Shown: positions 36,521 through 49,900, counted from the stretch's first letter. The stretch: DNA of 64,000 nt from Cyprinodon diabolis (GCA_030533445.1 CM060066.1:36340235-36404234); one strand, 5' to 3'. Program-made: numbers and translations. The notes: generated from the letters alone by a model not told the origin.

Positions 36521-37499
36521 TCCTCAATCTCATGGGGAAATTTGAAAAATAAATCGTAGCACAAAAACATTTAAACTCTGTCTTGTATTGTCTCTTTTTA
36601 TCCAGCATGCTCATCATTATTTGGATATTTAATCCTCTCTACCATCTCTCATAAATATGTAGCTAATTTAAAAGATTTATTAAGGTCTGAGATCATCAAC
36701 AGGCTATTTTTTGTTTTGTTTTAGACAAAAGACTACCCATGCAATTTTTGTCAACAAAACTGAATTGAGTATTTTTTTTATGTATTCATGTTGATGCAGG
36801 ACTAATTTTCCCTCATTTAATTTAAACCTTTGGTTTGTGAAAGCCCTGTTTTCCCTCTGTGACTGTTTCAAAACAGATTTCAAATACAGTTTAAAGTTGA
36901 TGCAAATATGGCTTCACAATCAATTGCAAATTTCAAACCACAGAGGTTCTCAACTTTTTGGTCTTTAACAAGAGTATGACACTAACTTTCTTCCTCCAGT
37001 GCTTTAGATGGAAGTAAAGGGATTGAACTGGGTTTTTAATCACAAAGAAAGGAGGAGACAGTTGCTGCTAGTGTGCAGCGCAATGGATGGGACTTAAAAA
37101 TAAACACAACGATGTGGTAAGATGCAACAAGGGAGTCTTGACAAGAGGGCATTTAAGGCCATGAAAACATTATCACCCTAAAGCTAAACATGTTAAAACT
37201 TGTAGTAACTGCAGAGGAAAACAGAAATTAAAATTGCAATTTTGGTTAAAAACAAGTAAAGAAACCCTGAATCCATTTAAAGCAATAGCTGTATAATGTT
37301 TAAAACTATAAAATGGTCATACTTAAAACATTAACAATGCATCTTACAGCCAAACTAATAGTTTTCTAATAATTTCCCTGGTATCTGAGTTCAGTGTTCC
37401 TAAATGTATATTTTTCCATGGAGTAAGATAAGAAAACATTTTCCTATCTCCATTGTATCTTTCCCACCACTATTACTGACTAAAGAGAATTTTCAAATG
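36521..37499. other. Intron 3 sequence without recognised gene
   Basis: Nothing recognised. Confidence 0.5.
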
Positions 37500-38060
37500 T
37501 TTGAATCTTGTTGGGCGTGTTTCTGAAAGCCGTTCGGCTGACCAATAGAAATAAAAATGAAAAATCCAATCAAGAGGGAGGCAGAAATGGAAACACGTGA
37601 CTGTTTGGTGTGACGGTTCAGAAGAAATGCATAAGGTAAGAGGAGGTGGAGGAAGAACGACTCCAGAGACGGAGCCGGGAAAGAAATGTGAGCTCGGGTT
37701 CGGTTGAACCGAGAGGTCAGCAGCAAATGGTTGTAGGAGCCCAGGAGGAGGAGGAGGAGTGGGAGGGTGAGAAAGCTGTTCCTGTTTCCAGCCTGAGGAT
37801 TCAGAGCTCTGCAGAATCACGACGGAGAGCAGATTTCGCCAACACACCTTACATAAAGTGTTCGAGAAAGTAAATCAGTTATGCTGTGGTTATTAATCGC
37901 TTGTCAGAGATGGGTAAATTCTGTAGTCGTAAATAATTGTGCATGAGTCGGGTCGGTAAATATTTTACATGACAGGAAATTAGCATGCATTGTTTTTGCA
38001 CATTTCTGTGTACTGCCTGTAACGTTTATCGGTAACAGCGGCGTTTGGACGGCTGAGTCG
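37500..38060 (+). promoter_or_regulatory. Promoter-like CpG-rich patch inside rptor intron 3
   Basis: CpG becomes frequent here against a CpG-poor background. Two CCAAT motifs (GACCAATAG near 37539, ATCCAATCAA near 37564) and an E-box ACACGTGAC near 37595 precede ATGCATAAG|GTAAGA, a strong splice-donor sequence at 37635/37636. The downstream purine-rich GAGGAGGAGGAG also lies in the patch. Together this looks like an internal promoter with a short first exon, for an alternative or non-coding transcript. No repeat ends were found. Function is inference only. Confidence 0.4.
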
Positions 38061-39060
38061 CCCAGAGAGTTTAGTTGCCTGCCCCGCTGTCACAAATCTA
38101 TGTCTGTGTTTGCTTCAGCAATCAGAGATTCACCCTCATGGCCAGAAAGCAGAAAGAAAAACAGTCTCCATCCCTGCTGCCCACACACTTTTTTCCAACT
38201 CTTCCTCTCGCTCATTCTTCCCTCTTTGTTGCTGATCTTTTCTCATCATTATTTATTCCACAACATGAGAATATTTTATTTTGTGTCTTAAGTTGAGAAC
38301 AAATGTTTTTTTACTCTTTTATATCTACAGCTTTTTTTTTGCTTCTTGCTTTATCACGCAGTAAAAGTATGTTTTCCTAATTTTTAAGAGATAATTCATA
38401 CTTTATAAGTAATGATTTGAAAACAAATTATAGCTAATATTCATACTTTTTTATAGTTAAAAATTGTATACCAGTACTTAAGGATTATAGAGACATAATA
38501 TATAGATTGCCATTGATCAAATGTCATCAGAATTCATTCACTGTTTCAACTAGAGATGCCACAACTGTTTTTTTTGTTTTCCAAACTTACCAAAACATAT
38601 TTTTATAACGATTTCAATGAGGACTTTGATATGAAGTGTTGGAAGAAGAAGAGCATCTTTTTAAGGGAGCATTCATGATGAAATGGGGTCTAACCAGTTA
38701 ATATTTAACTTTTAGTTACATTTTTATTGGTCTGTTGACCAATAATGATACTGGAGGTAGAAATGGGTTGGCCTTAGGGTTTCTGAAGGCAATATTTTTA
38801 TAAGATATCTACCTATATAGATAGATGGATGGATAAATGGATAGATATACTCAGAGCTCCCATTGGATAAATGTGATGTCAGAACTATAAAGCGGAGGAT
38901 GACTATTTTATATTTTCATCCCTTTTTCAATGATCCATATCTCATGGTATACTGTAGGTGAGGGTCATATCATAGACAAGTTGGTAAATCAAAATTTGTC
39001 TCTTAAGTCAGCTTTCTTTATCACCATAGGCCTGAACCAAAACATTCTCCCTGCCCTTAT
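38061..39060. other. Intron 3 sequence without recognised gene
   Basis: Nothing bounded is seen. A short hAT-like end, CTAGAGATGCCACAACTG, occurs near 38550 without a partner. Confidence 0.45.
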
Positions 39061-39144
39061 CCATCCATCCATCCATCCATCCATCCATCCATCCATCCAT
39101 CCATCCATCCATCCATCCATCCATCCATCCATCCATCCATCCAT
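39061..39144. repeat. (CCAT)21 microsatellite
   Basis: The repeat is an uninterrupted run of CCAT units over 84 bp. It keeps a frame open that reads IHPS repeatedly, which is not a gene. Confidence 0.98.
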
Positions 39145-40153
39145 ATACTCTAGCTGGACTTCATTCAGTTTTATTACCTTTGCCTTTATTTTACTTTATT
39201 ATGAAGCTGAAACTGCTCCTTATAATGTAAAAAAAGCATTTAGCTTTCAGTTTGTCTCACCATTTCTTTTGTATTCTTCTTCAAACTGCCTCGGCTGCTT
39301 TCTCATTCTCTTTAAAGGCTTACTTGTTCACTTTCATATTATCAGTGTCTGTCATCACCCTTTTTTTCTGTCTCAGTGCTCTGTTATTTGTTTTGGGAAT
39401 CCTGTTTGAAACTATTTCCTCCACACTTGTTGGTTGTTATCTCTTAAGATGAAATGCGACAAGCTTGTCTTGTCAAATTGCCGTCTCAAAGCCAACACTA
39501 TGTGGCTAAATTGCTGAACATGTTGCAGCTGCCAAGCATGTTTAATCCGAGTTATTTTTTTCTGTATTTATGATGTGGCTGTATTCAGCTCTCCTGCTTG
39601 GCTGCAGTCTGAAAGCCCCTGCTGTCTTCTCACCTAAAGGCCTCTGCATTATGTATCATGGAGCTGGGCCTCAAACAGTTGGCCTCTGCATGCATCTGAG
39701 CATTTTTTTCCACCATCCACAGAAACACCATATTGAGATGCTGAGATCTGGTGTAAAATTTCAGTGTGGCTTATGATGATGCAATAAAGCTGATACTGTG
39801 TTTAGGGTAAAAACTAAATGTATTTTTTAAAATTATTATCATGGCTCTGCTTATTGGATGGGATGCACTTTATGTGTATTTTAAATTATCATATGTTCAT
39901 GTTAACAGGGCAGTTTATAACGTAAAAATATATCACTGCCATGTCATCAATTTCATTATAACTGTGTAACTTTCCTTCTTCAAATCTCTTCAATAAAACA
40001 GTGATATGTCTATAATAAATGAAATAGGATCTGGATAGATCACCAGCAGCTATCCAGATCCTATTACATTATAATTCATAATCATCATTTCAATTTATAA
40101 TTCTTATTAATTCATTTAAAATTGTATCATGATAGACTTTGTAATGTGGGCAA
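39145..40153. other. Intron 3 sequence with a perfect hairpin
   Basis: AATAGGATCTGGATAG at 40023-40038 is exactly complementary to 40050-40065, with an 11-nt loop. Otherwise nothing is recognised. Confidence 0.6.
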
Positions 40154-40264
40154 CAGGGATGGGTGATGAGGCTCTAAAATCTATTCTCAGATTCCCATTT
40201 ATTAAAACTTCATATACAAAAGAATTTAATTAATTGATAAAAACCAATAAATTGCCCAGCCCTA
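40154..40264. mobile_element. Very short hAT-like MITE
   Basis: The left end CAGGGATGGGTGATGAG and the complement of the right end TAGGGCTGGGCAATTT are similar. The flanks gtgggcaa and gtggtcca agree at six of eight positions. It is 111 bp, an extreme internal deletion or a degenerate copy. Confidence 0.5.
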
Positions 40265-40314
40265 GTGGTCCAACACTGTATCATCATCTAAAAAAAAAAA
40301 AAAAAAAAAAGATT

Positions 40315-40612
40315 CAAATTCTCCTTGAACCCCAGTCGGCCTCGGCAGATGGCCGCTCACACTGAGCCTGGTTCTGCTGGAGGTTTCTTCCTGTTAAAAG
40401 GGAGTTTTTCCTCTCCACTGTCGCTACAAGCATGCTTAGTGTGAGGGATTGCCTTCAAGTTAATGAGTCGATGCAATCAACTGGTTTTCCTTAGATAGAA
40501 AACTTTGAATCAATTTGACTTTATGATCTGGTGAACTGTAAAGTGCCTTGAGATGACGTGTGTTGTGAATTGGTGCTATATAAATAAACTACATTGAACT
40601 GAATTCAGCATC
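40315..40612 (+). repeat. L2-like LINE 3' tail (Maui-type)
   Basis: GGTTCTGCTGGAGGTTTCTT, CCTGTTAAAAGGGAGTTTTT and the terminal TTGGTGCTATATAAATAAAC with ATTGAACTGAAT are the well-known 3' tail of fish L2/Maui-type elements. It is non-coding here. An unusual A21 run (40290-40310) precedes it, where a poly(A) would normally follow. Confidence 0.7.
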
Positions 40613-40910
40613 ATGTGTGCTAGGAAGTTTACTGGTCCTGGCCATGGGCGTGAACGCAGGGAGGATCCATCACACTCACCCTATGATGGGGATGAAGTCT
40701 TGAGGAGAACTAACAGTTTCCTCCTGTGAACTCACTTTTATGCCAAAATGCTTGCAATACCCCATTATTCAGTAGCTGCAAGTTAGAAACATATTCAGCT
40801 GTAATCTGGAACATGTGAAACACGCTAATATGCGTTGGAAATAAGTTTGTGATAAGTTACGCATAAGTTACTCATACGTTTTGGATAAGCTGGACACCAA
40901 GACTTATGAG

Positions 40911-41458
40911 TAGGGTTGTCAAAAGTATCAATATTCAAAAAAGTATTGATACTGAAACGTATCCGGATACAATACTCGTTTTTAAAAGTATCGATACAGT
41001 TCTACCACCAGTGGCACCTAAGCAGTCATTCATCTTATGCGCAGATTAGAGGAAAATGCACTTTCTGAACACTGTGTGATTGAATAATCTGTGCACCTTT
41101 CAGTTTCAGACTTTTTTTCTGTAATAGGTGCAGCTGCTGAGAATTATTTTCGTTTCATAACCGGTTTGGCTAGTGTCATTGTTATGTGTGTAAAGCATAG
41201 CCAAGTAAGGAAAACCTCATTTTAAATTTGTACGTTTTTTATCAAGCTTGCTTAATATTGTGCACAGCATACAACCTCAAAATATTGTTTATTGTATTTA
41301 TTTATCTATTTATTGTATTTTGTTTATTAATGAAAACATTTCTGTTGAATTTTGGAGTCTTTGTTTTTATCCTTGTGGTATCGAAAATGACATCAAGTAT
41401 CGAATATTTTACTTAGTATCGGTATCGAGTTGAAAAGTTTAGTATCGTGACAACCCTA
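40911..41458. mobile_element. hAT-type MITE with exact 8-bp target duplication
   Basis: The duplication cttatgag occurs at 40903-40910 and 41459-41466. The ends TAGGGTTGTCAAAAGTATC and the complement of TAGGGTTGTCACGATAC are inverted. Subterminal AGTATCGATAC-type palindromes occur at both ends. It is 548 bp. The internal TTTATT-rich frame is not a gene. Confidence 0.88.
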
Positions 41459-41466
41459 CTTATGAG

Positions 41467-42716
41467 TAACTTAGACTTAACGTATCTCAAGATCAGATAA
41501 CTTACCTGAAACTTGCTCCCCGCATATGAGCATATGCATACTTCAGCTTGCTCATGACTTATACAAAACATACCCATAACTTATTAAACGTAAGCCAGCG
41601 TTTTTGTCAGATTTTTCATACGTCATACAGCATACGCTGTCTAAATTATCACGGTTTGACAGGGCTTAAGGGTCCTGGTAAGCTGTTGCAATGTCTAATA
41701 ATTTATTATAAAATTAGCCACCTCTAGATTCGTTACTGTCCATGTGGTCTGAATACCGTAGATTATAGATTAGATTATAGATGGTTGAAATATATGAAAA
41801 AAGGAAAAATGTTCTTTATGTCTCTCCAAACAGTTAATTGTAGACACTGTTGTTCTAGATGTTTCTTGTTGGTTTTCTCCTCCATCACATAGTTATACAT
41901 AAACAGCCTCTCGCCAGTTTCTTAAGTCTCCATTGGAACCTTTCGTTTCCTGTACTCTGAAAATGTTATTGGGTGTGTCATGATTATTTTTACCCCCTAA
42001 CTATGTATTTATTATGCTTACGCATTTGGGTTGACTTAAAGCTGCTGGGACAGGAGGGGACAACACAGGAGGCCAGGATATGACTCAGACCATATATTAT
42101 ACTCCCACCATTCATTCAGCAGTTTTTTTTGTTTTTTTTGTTTCATCTTTCGTTTTTTTATGAGATAAAACAGCTTTTTTCTCACTGGATTATCAGTCCA
42201 ACAAGCAGAGTGTGGGCACGGGGACAATTGTGTGTTTAAGGGCAACAGAGCAAATTGGAGGCGGGTGCAATCAGCAGCACTCTTTGAGGATTTCAAAGAT
42301 GGCTTGAAAAAAAACCACTCATCCCTGAACTTATTTTCCTTTCCAAGGGAGTGATCCGAGTCACTTTGCTCCCTGTCTCTGTTTTTTTTTTTTCCTTTTC
42401 TTTAATGATTTCAGATCCCATGCCTTTTTTTTTGTTCTTTGTAATTTACAGTGTTATTCCTAGCCAAGCATAACAGAAATGCTAAATTAAAAGTTTTCCT
42501 TAATTCAAAACTTCCTCCAATATCAACTATTACTAAAGTGATACCCTATGGCATATTTCACAGCCATGCGTGATGATGTAATGTGGAAGACGGCGTATGA
42601 TATTACGCTTTGCGGTGCTTGGTTGATTCACTTTAAACCAAAAGGAAAAATTTTGCATTTTGCAAATTTGCATTTCGAACTTTTAAAAGTTTGTTTAAAA
42701 TTCTCATTTCAGTTGG
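41467..42716. other. Intron 3 sequence without recognised gene
   Basis: Nothing recognised. Confidence 0.5.
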
Positions 42717-42724
42717 CTGGAAAC

Positions 42725-43926
42725 TAGGGCTGCAACTAACGATTATTTAAAAAATCGATGAATCGGCCGATTATTTTTTCGATTAATCGATGAATCGGAC
42801 AAAAAATATTTTTTATATTAACCTCTTTATTCCAAAATAAACATTTTAGACAGAACAAAAAAAACCCCAAATACAGGTTGCTCATTAACTATACTGGTGC
42901 AATATGAAAAATAAATGTTTGTGTTAAAACTACGCACACTTACATGAGAAATGTAGCTGTACATCCACAAAATATAGGGTACTTTGTTTCATAAAGTGCA
43001 AAAAAAGACATTTTTGTTTTTAAAAGCCCCTAAGGGGTTAAAACAAGAAGAGAACTAGGGGTGCTAAAAAAACACATCCTCCAAAGACAGATATTTACAT
43101 GGAAATGTGGCATATAATTAATTGACATATTACTGATCTTGCTGGATTTTATTCTGTTTTACTTCCATAAATTGCAGGATCTTTACTTATAAAGTAAATA
43201 TAAACGCTGCTTAAGCTAATTCAAATGAAATTAAAAGTAAAATAAGTAGCCAACCTTATCACTGTCTGTAGCCTACTTACAAGGTAAGGAAAGCATCAGA
43301 TGAGCTACCTGAGAAACTAACGTTACGTTTCCCCACTTTAAAACGAAACAAACATGGTGGTTCCGTGCCATGTTCATTTGTTTTTACAAAAGTTGCATGC
43401 TACGACTTTTTTCACTTTACAAAGCGCAGGCTATTTTAATTATTGTGATCAATTTGCGCCGTCAATCCCGGAGCATGCGCGCTTCATTTGCAGTCTGGAC
43501 GCTGAGGGTAAACATCCTGCTGCTCTGACTGCAGCGCTGAGGGACTCATGCAGGAGCGGGAGAACGGGGTTGGGATGGGGGAGGCGCCCCACGGCAGAGT
43601 AGGAACGATACATGCTTTCACGTAAGAGTCTCCAAAAGCCACCAGTGACACCGTAAAAAGTCGCCAGATTTGTCGCTAGTCGCTTTTTTGAAAAATAGTC
43701 GCTGGAGGGGTCTGAAAAGTCGCTGAGTTGGCAACACTGCACCTGCGGCGCTGACTCGCTCTGCCGTATTTTTTCTTCTTCCCCCGTTTCAGTCAAGTGG
43801 ATGTGATGACGGCGGCGGCGGATGACGCATTATTCGCGCGTCACAACTAATCGATGATGAAATTCGTTGCCAACACTTTTAAAAGTCGATTTTTATCGAT
43901 TTTATCGATTCGTTGTTGCAGCCCTA
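42725..43926 (-). mobile_element. hAT-type non-autonomous element, copy C (inverted)
   Basis: The exact 8-bp duplication ctggaaac occurs at 42717-42724 and 43927-43934. It is the same family as copies A and B on the opposite strand. Near 43362-43440 (minus strand) it keeps the first half of the BED remnant with an intact CNFC pair and the shared TGA. The histidine half is deleted, ending at ...GGAACCACC. Near 43620-43740 it has a block with TCGCTAGTCGCTTTTTT and GTTGGCAACACTGC that neither A nor B contains. Confidence 0.92.
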
Positions 43927-43934
43927 CTGGAAAC

Positions 43935-46900
43935 ACAGCTCTTGTGACTGAGGCAGACCACACTTATGATTTTTGTGAGCTGTATGATATTAGGTGGGTT
44001 GTGAGAAAATTACGATTGCCTGCTTAGAGCAGAGGATTGATCGTGACCGGTCATCTGATTTGTTAATTTTACTCTTTCCCATTAGGATCTGTGCGAGAAA
44101 TGAGAGTTACATTCAGCCCTGAGTAGCATGGCCAATTCATTTTACATATTGAGCTGTTTGTCATGAAGCCTGACATTGATGCAATGTACAACCAAATTGC
44201 GTACAACAAATTTGCTGCCAAATGCCCAAATGTGCTGAGGGGCTCTTGTTCTTTTAATGGCACCTAAAACCATCAGTTAAAGCTTTTCTCTAAAGCTGCT
44301 TCAGTGAAAGATCGAGCTCCTCTGTTTTATTTGGCCTTCTCATTATCCTTTTCCCATTAGTGCTGAGTGATAAGGTAACATTTGGACAGATTCATTGGGT
44401 CAGCTCCTCTTTCACCCTGACTTCTCTGTTGTTGTTAGTATAGGTCTATATAAATATTCAACATCCTCTATCCACCCTTAGCAAATGGCTTGTTTTACCC
44501 CGTCTTTCCTTGTCTTTTTCCCATTTTGGTCTTCAGTGATGAGCAGAGCAATTCTGTTTTAAGATCCATCTCTCATTGGCCTTTAAAAGGGCTTATTATT
44601 TTGTAATGTTTTAGCAGTATTACAGTATCATTGGAAATATAAAGAGTTCTTATGTAAAAAACACAAAGGCTGTTTGAGCCAATATTTTTTTAGATGTCAT
44701 TAAGTTGAAATGAAACTCTAATCAAATTGTAATCTGGGAGGATTTTATTGACAGGCTGCAGGTGCTTTAACGATGATATGAACTTAAAATTTTGTAATTT
44801 TGTAATTTCCTGAACACTGTGCTAAAATAAAATGAATATTTTCTCATCAACATGAGCTTAATATTGATTTTATTCATTTCTCCAAATCTGTGAGCTCTAA
44901 AGACAAATGTGTCCAACATTTCTAGTAAAACTTGAGGTCAGGGTCACCTAGATCTTATAACCAGTCGAAGGGAATGGTTACATGGAATTGTAAAAGTTAA
45001 TTGAATGAAGTCATACAGAGATGAACTTTTTCAGTCAAATTTATGCTCCCAGTGTTATAAATATATTGTAATCAACCAAAAAACAAGAAACAAAAAAAAC
45101 CCCAAAACAACAAAAATGTGATCAGCCGTTTCGGTCAAATATGACCCTCTCATAAAAAACTGATGGTTCGCTTTTTTAATTGACTTTTTTTCGATATTTT
45201 TTAATTTAAAATATTGTGCAATAAAATTGTTGAAACTGTTGTTTTACCATAGAAATATAATTGCTACGCATAGATGTAGAAATATTTAAATGAACAGAAT
45301 TTAGAGGAAAAAAATAAAAACTTTCCCTTTAGGCAGTAACTGTTAATTGTCTCTTATGAGTAACACTTATAAACACAGTTTTGAATATATATATATATAT
45401 ATATAAAAATACAGTTTTTTAACTTTTATAAAATGGACTAACTGTTTTATTACTGGAAAGACCTTCTGCAGGATGTCATTCCATTCAGCTCTCCAGAGCT
45501 CAGGGTAATCCTTGAACCATTCCCTTGTCCATGTTTTCCTGAAGACAATATTTTATTGCAAACATAATATATAATGAGTCGTCTCCACCAACTAAAATAA
45601 TTATGATAAAACATTACTCAAAGAACCACATAAAAGAATAAACACCATCAGTTCAGAATTAACATTCAGCTTTTCCATCTTTATCTCCACTTCAGCTTCA
45701 AAGCCTGCTGGAATATAATTATGGAGTAATTAGTCTTGTCTAGTTTTTTATTTTTCTTAGTTTGAAAAAGTTCTCCATTATTTTTGGGCATTTAATTCCA
45801 TTAATGGAAAAGGCTTTGTAATTGCTTCTATTATTTTGTTTAATTGTACATAAAAAAATCAAACTTATTACAATTCTTACATTTTTTTGTAGTCTTTTTT
45901 TCTTTTCTTTTTTTTCCCCGTTTTAAAGGAAGTACCAATGAAAAAGCTTTACTCTGCAAATCATGTTCACTTATACACCCATGTTCAGTATATGAGCAAA
46001 GTAATTTGCACCAAGCATTTCAAAACACGTTTTTGATGCATAATATCACTAATCAATCCAACGCTTGCAGTTGTTCACTAAGGTCAATATTCTTTGTTTC
46101 ACTTTGACTGCCTAATTATGTAATTAAAGAAACCAATGAATACGTATATTGTAGCGAAATAACCAATCATTGGTCCTTGGAGGTCGCTATACATCCACCC
46201 CTCTATTGTAGAAAATTATGTGAAGCAAAAAGTAAATCTTTGGTATGCAAGTTTAAATATGACACATCTAATGTTTAATACTTAAAACAAATGTCTGAAT
46301 ATACCCCCCTGCTATTTGCCAGTTGTATTACCATTTGGTCCCCACACATTTCCATTTTGTGCCTTCAGCATTGACATTTGCTGACTCATTTTACTTGCCT
46401 TAAATTGAGCTGCACCCTTCGACTTTTTTTCCCTTTCTCTAATTTGACATGTTGAGATGAAGCAAAAGTGAATGAAAATATGAATGAACTTGAAGAAGGT
46501 AACAGGTTGGGAATTTTGCCGTCATCATGCTCATTAATGAGGTGTCTTCAACTATGTCCATACAATTAAAAAATGGCACAAAGGAAGTTCAACCTGCAAA
46601 CTGAGACGTTGATACTAGGGATGCCATAATCTGGCATTGTAATGGCTCCTACATCTGCTGAATATGGGCCCATTTTAAAAAAGAAATGTTTTTTCTGTTG
46701 TCAAAGCACATCTCAATCATGCTCATGGTGGTTTCAAACGGATGTATTGGTGTTAAGAAACACCAATGCGTGAAAGTGCAAAATTTCCAGCACCCCTTGA
46801 ACTTTTAATTTTCTTGCTTCTTTGTGTGAAAATTGGCCATGTGTAGCTTTTTATAAACAATTCTGTTTCTATAGCTGGTAAAAAAGTTCTCACTCCTTTA

Positions 46901-49900
46901 ATCTTTGTACTTGAATAATAACTATGTTCAGAACAGATTGAGGGTTTTATGTTTTAATTTATTGAATGCTTTGTTAATAAAATAACAGGAAAATGACCTC
47001 AAACAAAAAATGTCAAATAGGAAACAAATTGTTGTCCTGCCAATGGTCTAAACTGATTAATTGGTTGTGCCCACTATATAGGAGTCGAATTCTGAACTAC
47101 AGTAAGGGAAGTGGTCAAAAATGAACTGATAAGCATTTGGCTTTTAAATCTTGCCTGGTTAAAAAGTATCACTACCTATATTTTTTAATTGGAAGAGAAC
47201 AAGGGGATTTGTTGATAGATATGGTCAGACTGACTTTATCCACACCAAGTTTATAAAGGTTGTCACACTTTCTCCATGTGCAGTAAATAAAAAAACGTAC
47301 TACATATGGGGAAAGAGAGAGAGAAGAGACGATGAACAGAGAAATAGCTGTTCATTACTGCCAGTTCACGAGTAGTGTTGGTTTAATGAAGACGGATAGT
47401 GCTTCTAGCTGTCAACACTAGAAGTCTATCTTAATATTAAGCAGTCCTACCATTAGGAACCTCTTCTCCATGTTAGGAGATTGATCTGGAGCATTTACTG
47501 ACTTGGTCAACTCTCTAATTAGGCAGCAGTTTGACACAGAGTCCTTTTTTTCCATCCGCTCTCCCACTACGATCAGCCTGACCTTGTCTTTTCAGACAGG
47601 ATAGTAAAAAAACTTTCTTTATCTGCTGCAAAAAAAACCCTGAGGTATCCAGAAAAGCTTCAAATAGCCCTTCTGACTATTCAGTAAGAATAAGATGGAT
47701 CCTATTTCCCCTCTGCAAGGAAGTACAGGATAAAAAAATACTTTCAGAGGCTCATTACCTTTCATCTGAATGCTAGATGTTTTTTCATATCATCTAGGAA
47801 TTTAAAAATATAATTCAAATTAACAGTCTGTTTTTTATTCTATGTAGAGCCAGATTGTTTCAGGCAATAGATCAACATTTCTTTGTGTGATTAAAGGTCA
47901 GGTTTCAGTCGCTGATGGCAATGAATGAAAATATACCATATTGCTGTGCAGGGACCTTGTCCTAAAGGGGAAAAAGACTTCCCAGTCATGTTGGGCATAT
48001 AAAACAAATATTCATTGCTATTCAGAGTAAAGTTATTCGTATTATTTTGGTTTCAGTGTGCTGACTGCATTTTGAATTCCAGCACAACTGGTGAGAAGCA
48101 GAGGAAGTAAAAAATAAGGCGGAGGTTGGAATTGGGTCAGGTAACATTGCAAAAATAAATCTAGATGTTTCTTTTTAAACATATATTATGATTTTATCAC
48201 AGCATTTGCTTTTATTATGTTTGTCAAAATGTCTTACTTGTATACTCTCAAGATGGAAATGACTCCCAGACTGTTTAGCCACAAAAGATCATTTTAACCC
48301 AAACAGATAATGCCTCTACAGCTCACTTCTGTTACTTGTAACTTATCTCATTAAAGAGGATAATAAAATGAATGTGTCTGCACACATGCAGAGATAAACA
48401 ATGGAGCAAGTTTGCCTCATAGACAGTATCTGTCTATACTTTTGCACTTTGGTAAAAGGTTCTAATCCTTCATGATCTGTTTTAATCTCCTCTCCCACCA
48501 ATCACTGAAATTAAACACATTTATGCATAAATGTGCATTAATGTGTTGCTATGCAAAAGAATATTTCAGAAGGATATAACTTCATCCCTTCACTCATTTC
48601 TAACATTAACTAATCCTCAACTTAAACAAGCTTGATATGATTAGGGCTGAAAACTTAAATCTTCTTAGGTTGGATTAATTATTTTTATTTGAAATATAAT
48701 TTAATTACCTGTTTGGTGAAGCCTTCGGATGATAGTTAAAAGGGTGATTAAGGTACTGACAGGGTCAGCAACAACATTATTGAAAACTTTATTGTTTAAG
48801 ACAGTATCACTTTGAACCAAAAAGCTCTAAAATATGGCAGCACTTCCCAAACACTGTTGCAGCAGCACCACCAACCTGTGCTGATGACATAAAGCTGGAA
48901 AGATTCATGTTATTTCCTAATTTTAACAAGTCTGTGTGATTCTCAATGTAATCTGCTGCTGTTGCTGGCCCTCTGCTTCATTGTTACAATTGTTGTGCAC
49001 ACAGAGAGGGTTAAATATTGGTCATTTCAGCTGTGCTTGCCTCTATCGTATCAAATCAGCCTTCTGCTCAATGGATACCCTCATGTTTTCAGAGCACTCT
49101 CGGTAAACGTGAGAGATGGTTATTTGTGAAGCCACTAGATAATCGTTAAATTATCAAACCACCCTTTCTGCTGATCTTATTCAGCTTGTCTAGACCTCTA
49201 AATGTATTGCATTGCCGACATGTGACTGGCTGACTCAGCATTTGTACAAACAATCAATAGGGCTCCACTTTCCCCCATTGTTTTTTGCAGGTTTATTGTT
49301 ATTTTTTTTTATATTTATGCTGTTTCAGAATCTGTTCAAGTGATGGGTTTTAGGCACAATTTATTCTTGATATATTCTTATATTCTATTGATATATTTAA
49401 ATTAATTTTAATGATCAAACAGGATTTGCTTTGTTTGTTTGTTACTAGGTAACCAGACATTTCCATCTTATGAGTTTTTAGCTAATACAGTCTTGCCTCT
49501 TCCTCTCCTCCTGATAAAGGGATAGTCATCCATCCAGATGATCAGCTTTCTCTTTCAGGATGCTGAAGACAGAGGGTTATGTTTTTTTTCCTCTTTCCTA
49601 CATTCTCATCCTCCAACCTTTAATTTTCCTTTCCGGCCTCTGGTTCGCTCTTACGCCTCTCAGCTTTCTCCTTCTTCCTTTCCTGTCTATTTTTTGACCT
49701 ATTATTCCTGCTGCCTCCCAAATGTTTGCACTCTTTCCACCTCTTGAAGCAATACAGAACATAAATGAATCGTTACCGTTTGATCCCTGAAACATCTCCC
49801 GGCACTTGTACCCTTGAAGATCAGACAGTCTTGCATAAAACATTTTAATATTTTATCATCTGACAAGGTTATCTTGGAGCCATCTTATTAGAATTATATG

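Noticed and set aside
39061..39144. Regular short repeats as a possible CRISPR array
   Set aside because: The units are 4 bp with no spacers in a vertebrate intron. This is a microsatellite.
38930..39409. 159-codon frame on the plus strand
   Set aside because: It is held open by the CCAT microsatellite, which translates to repeated IHPS.
46150..46200. Imperfect inverted repeat around CCAATCATTGG
   Set aside because: The arms are short and mismatched, with no flanking duplication. Chance is sufficient.
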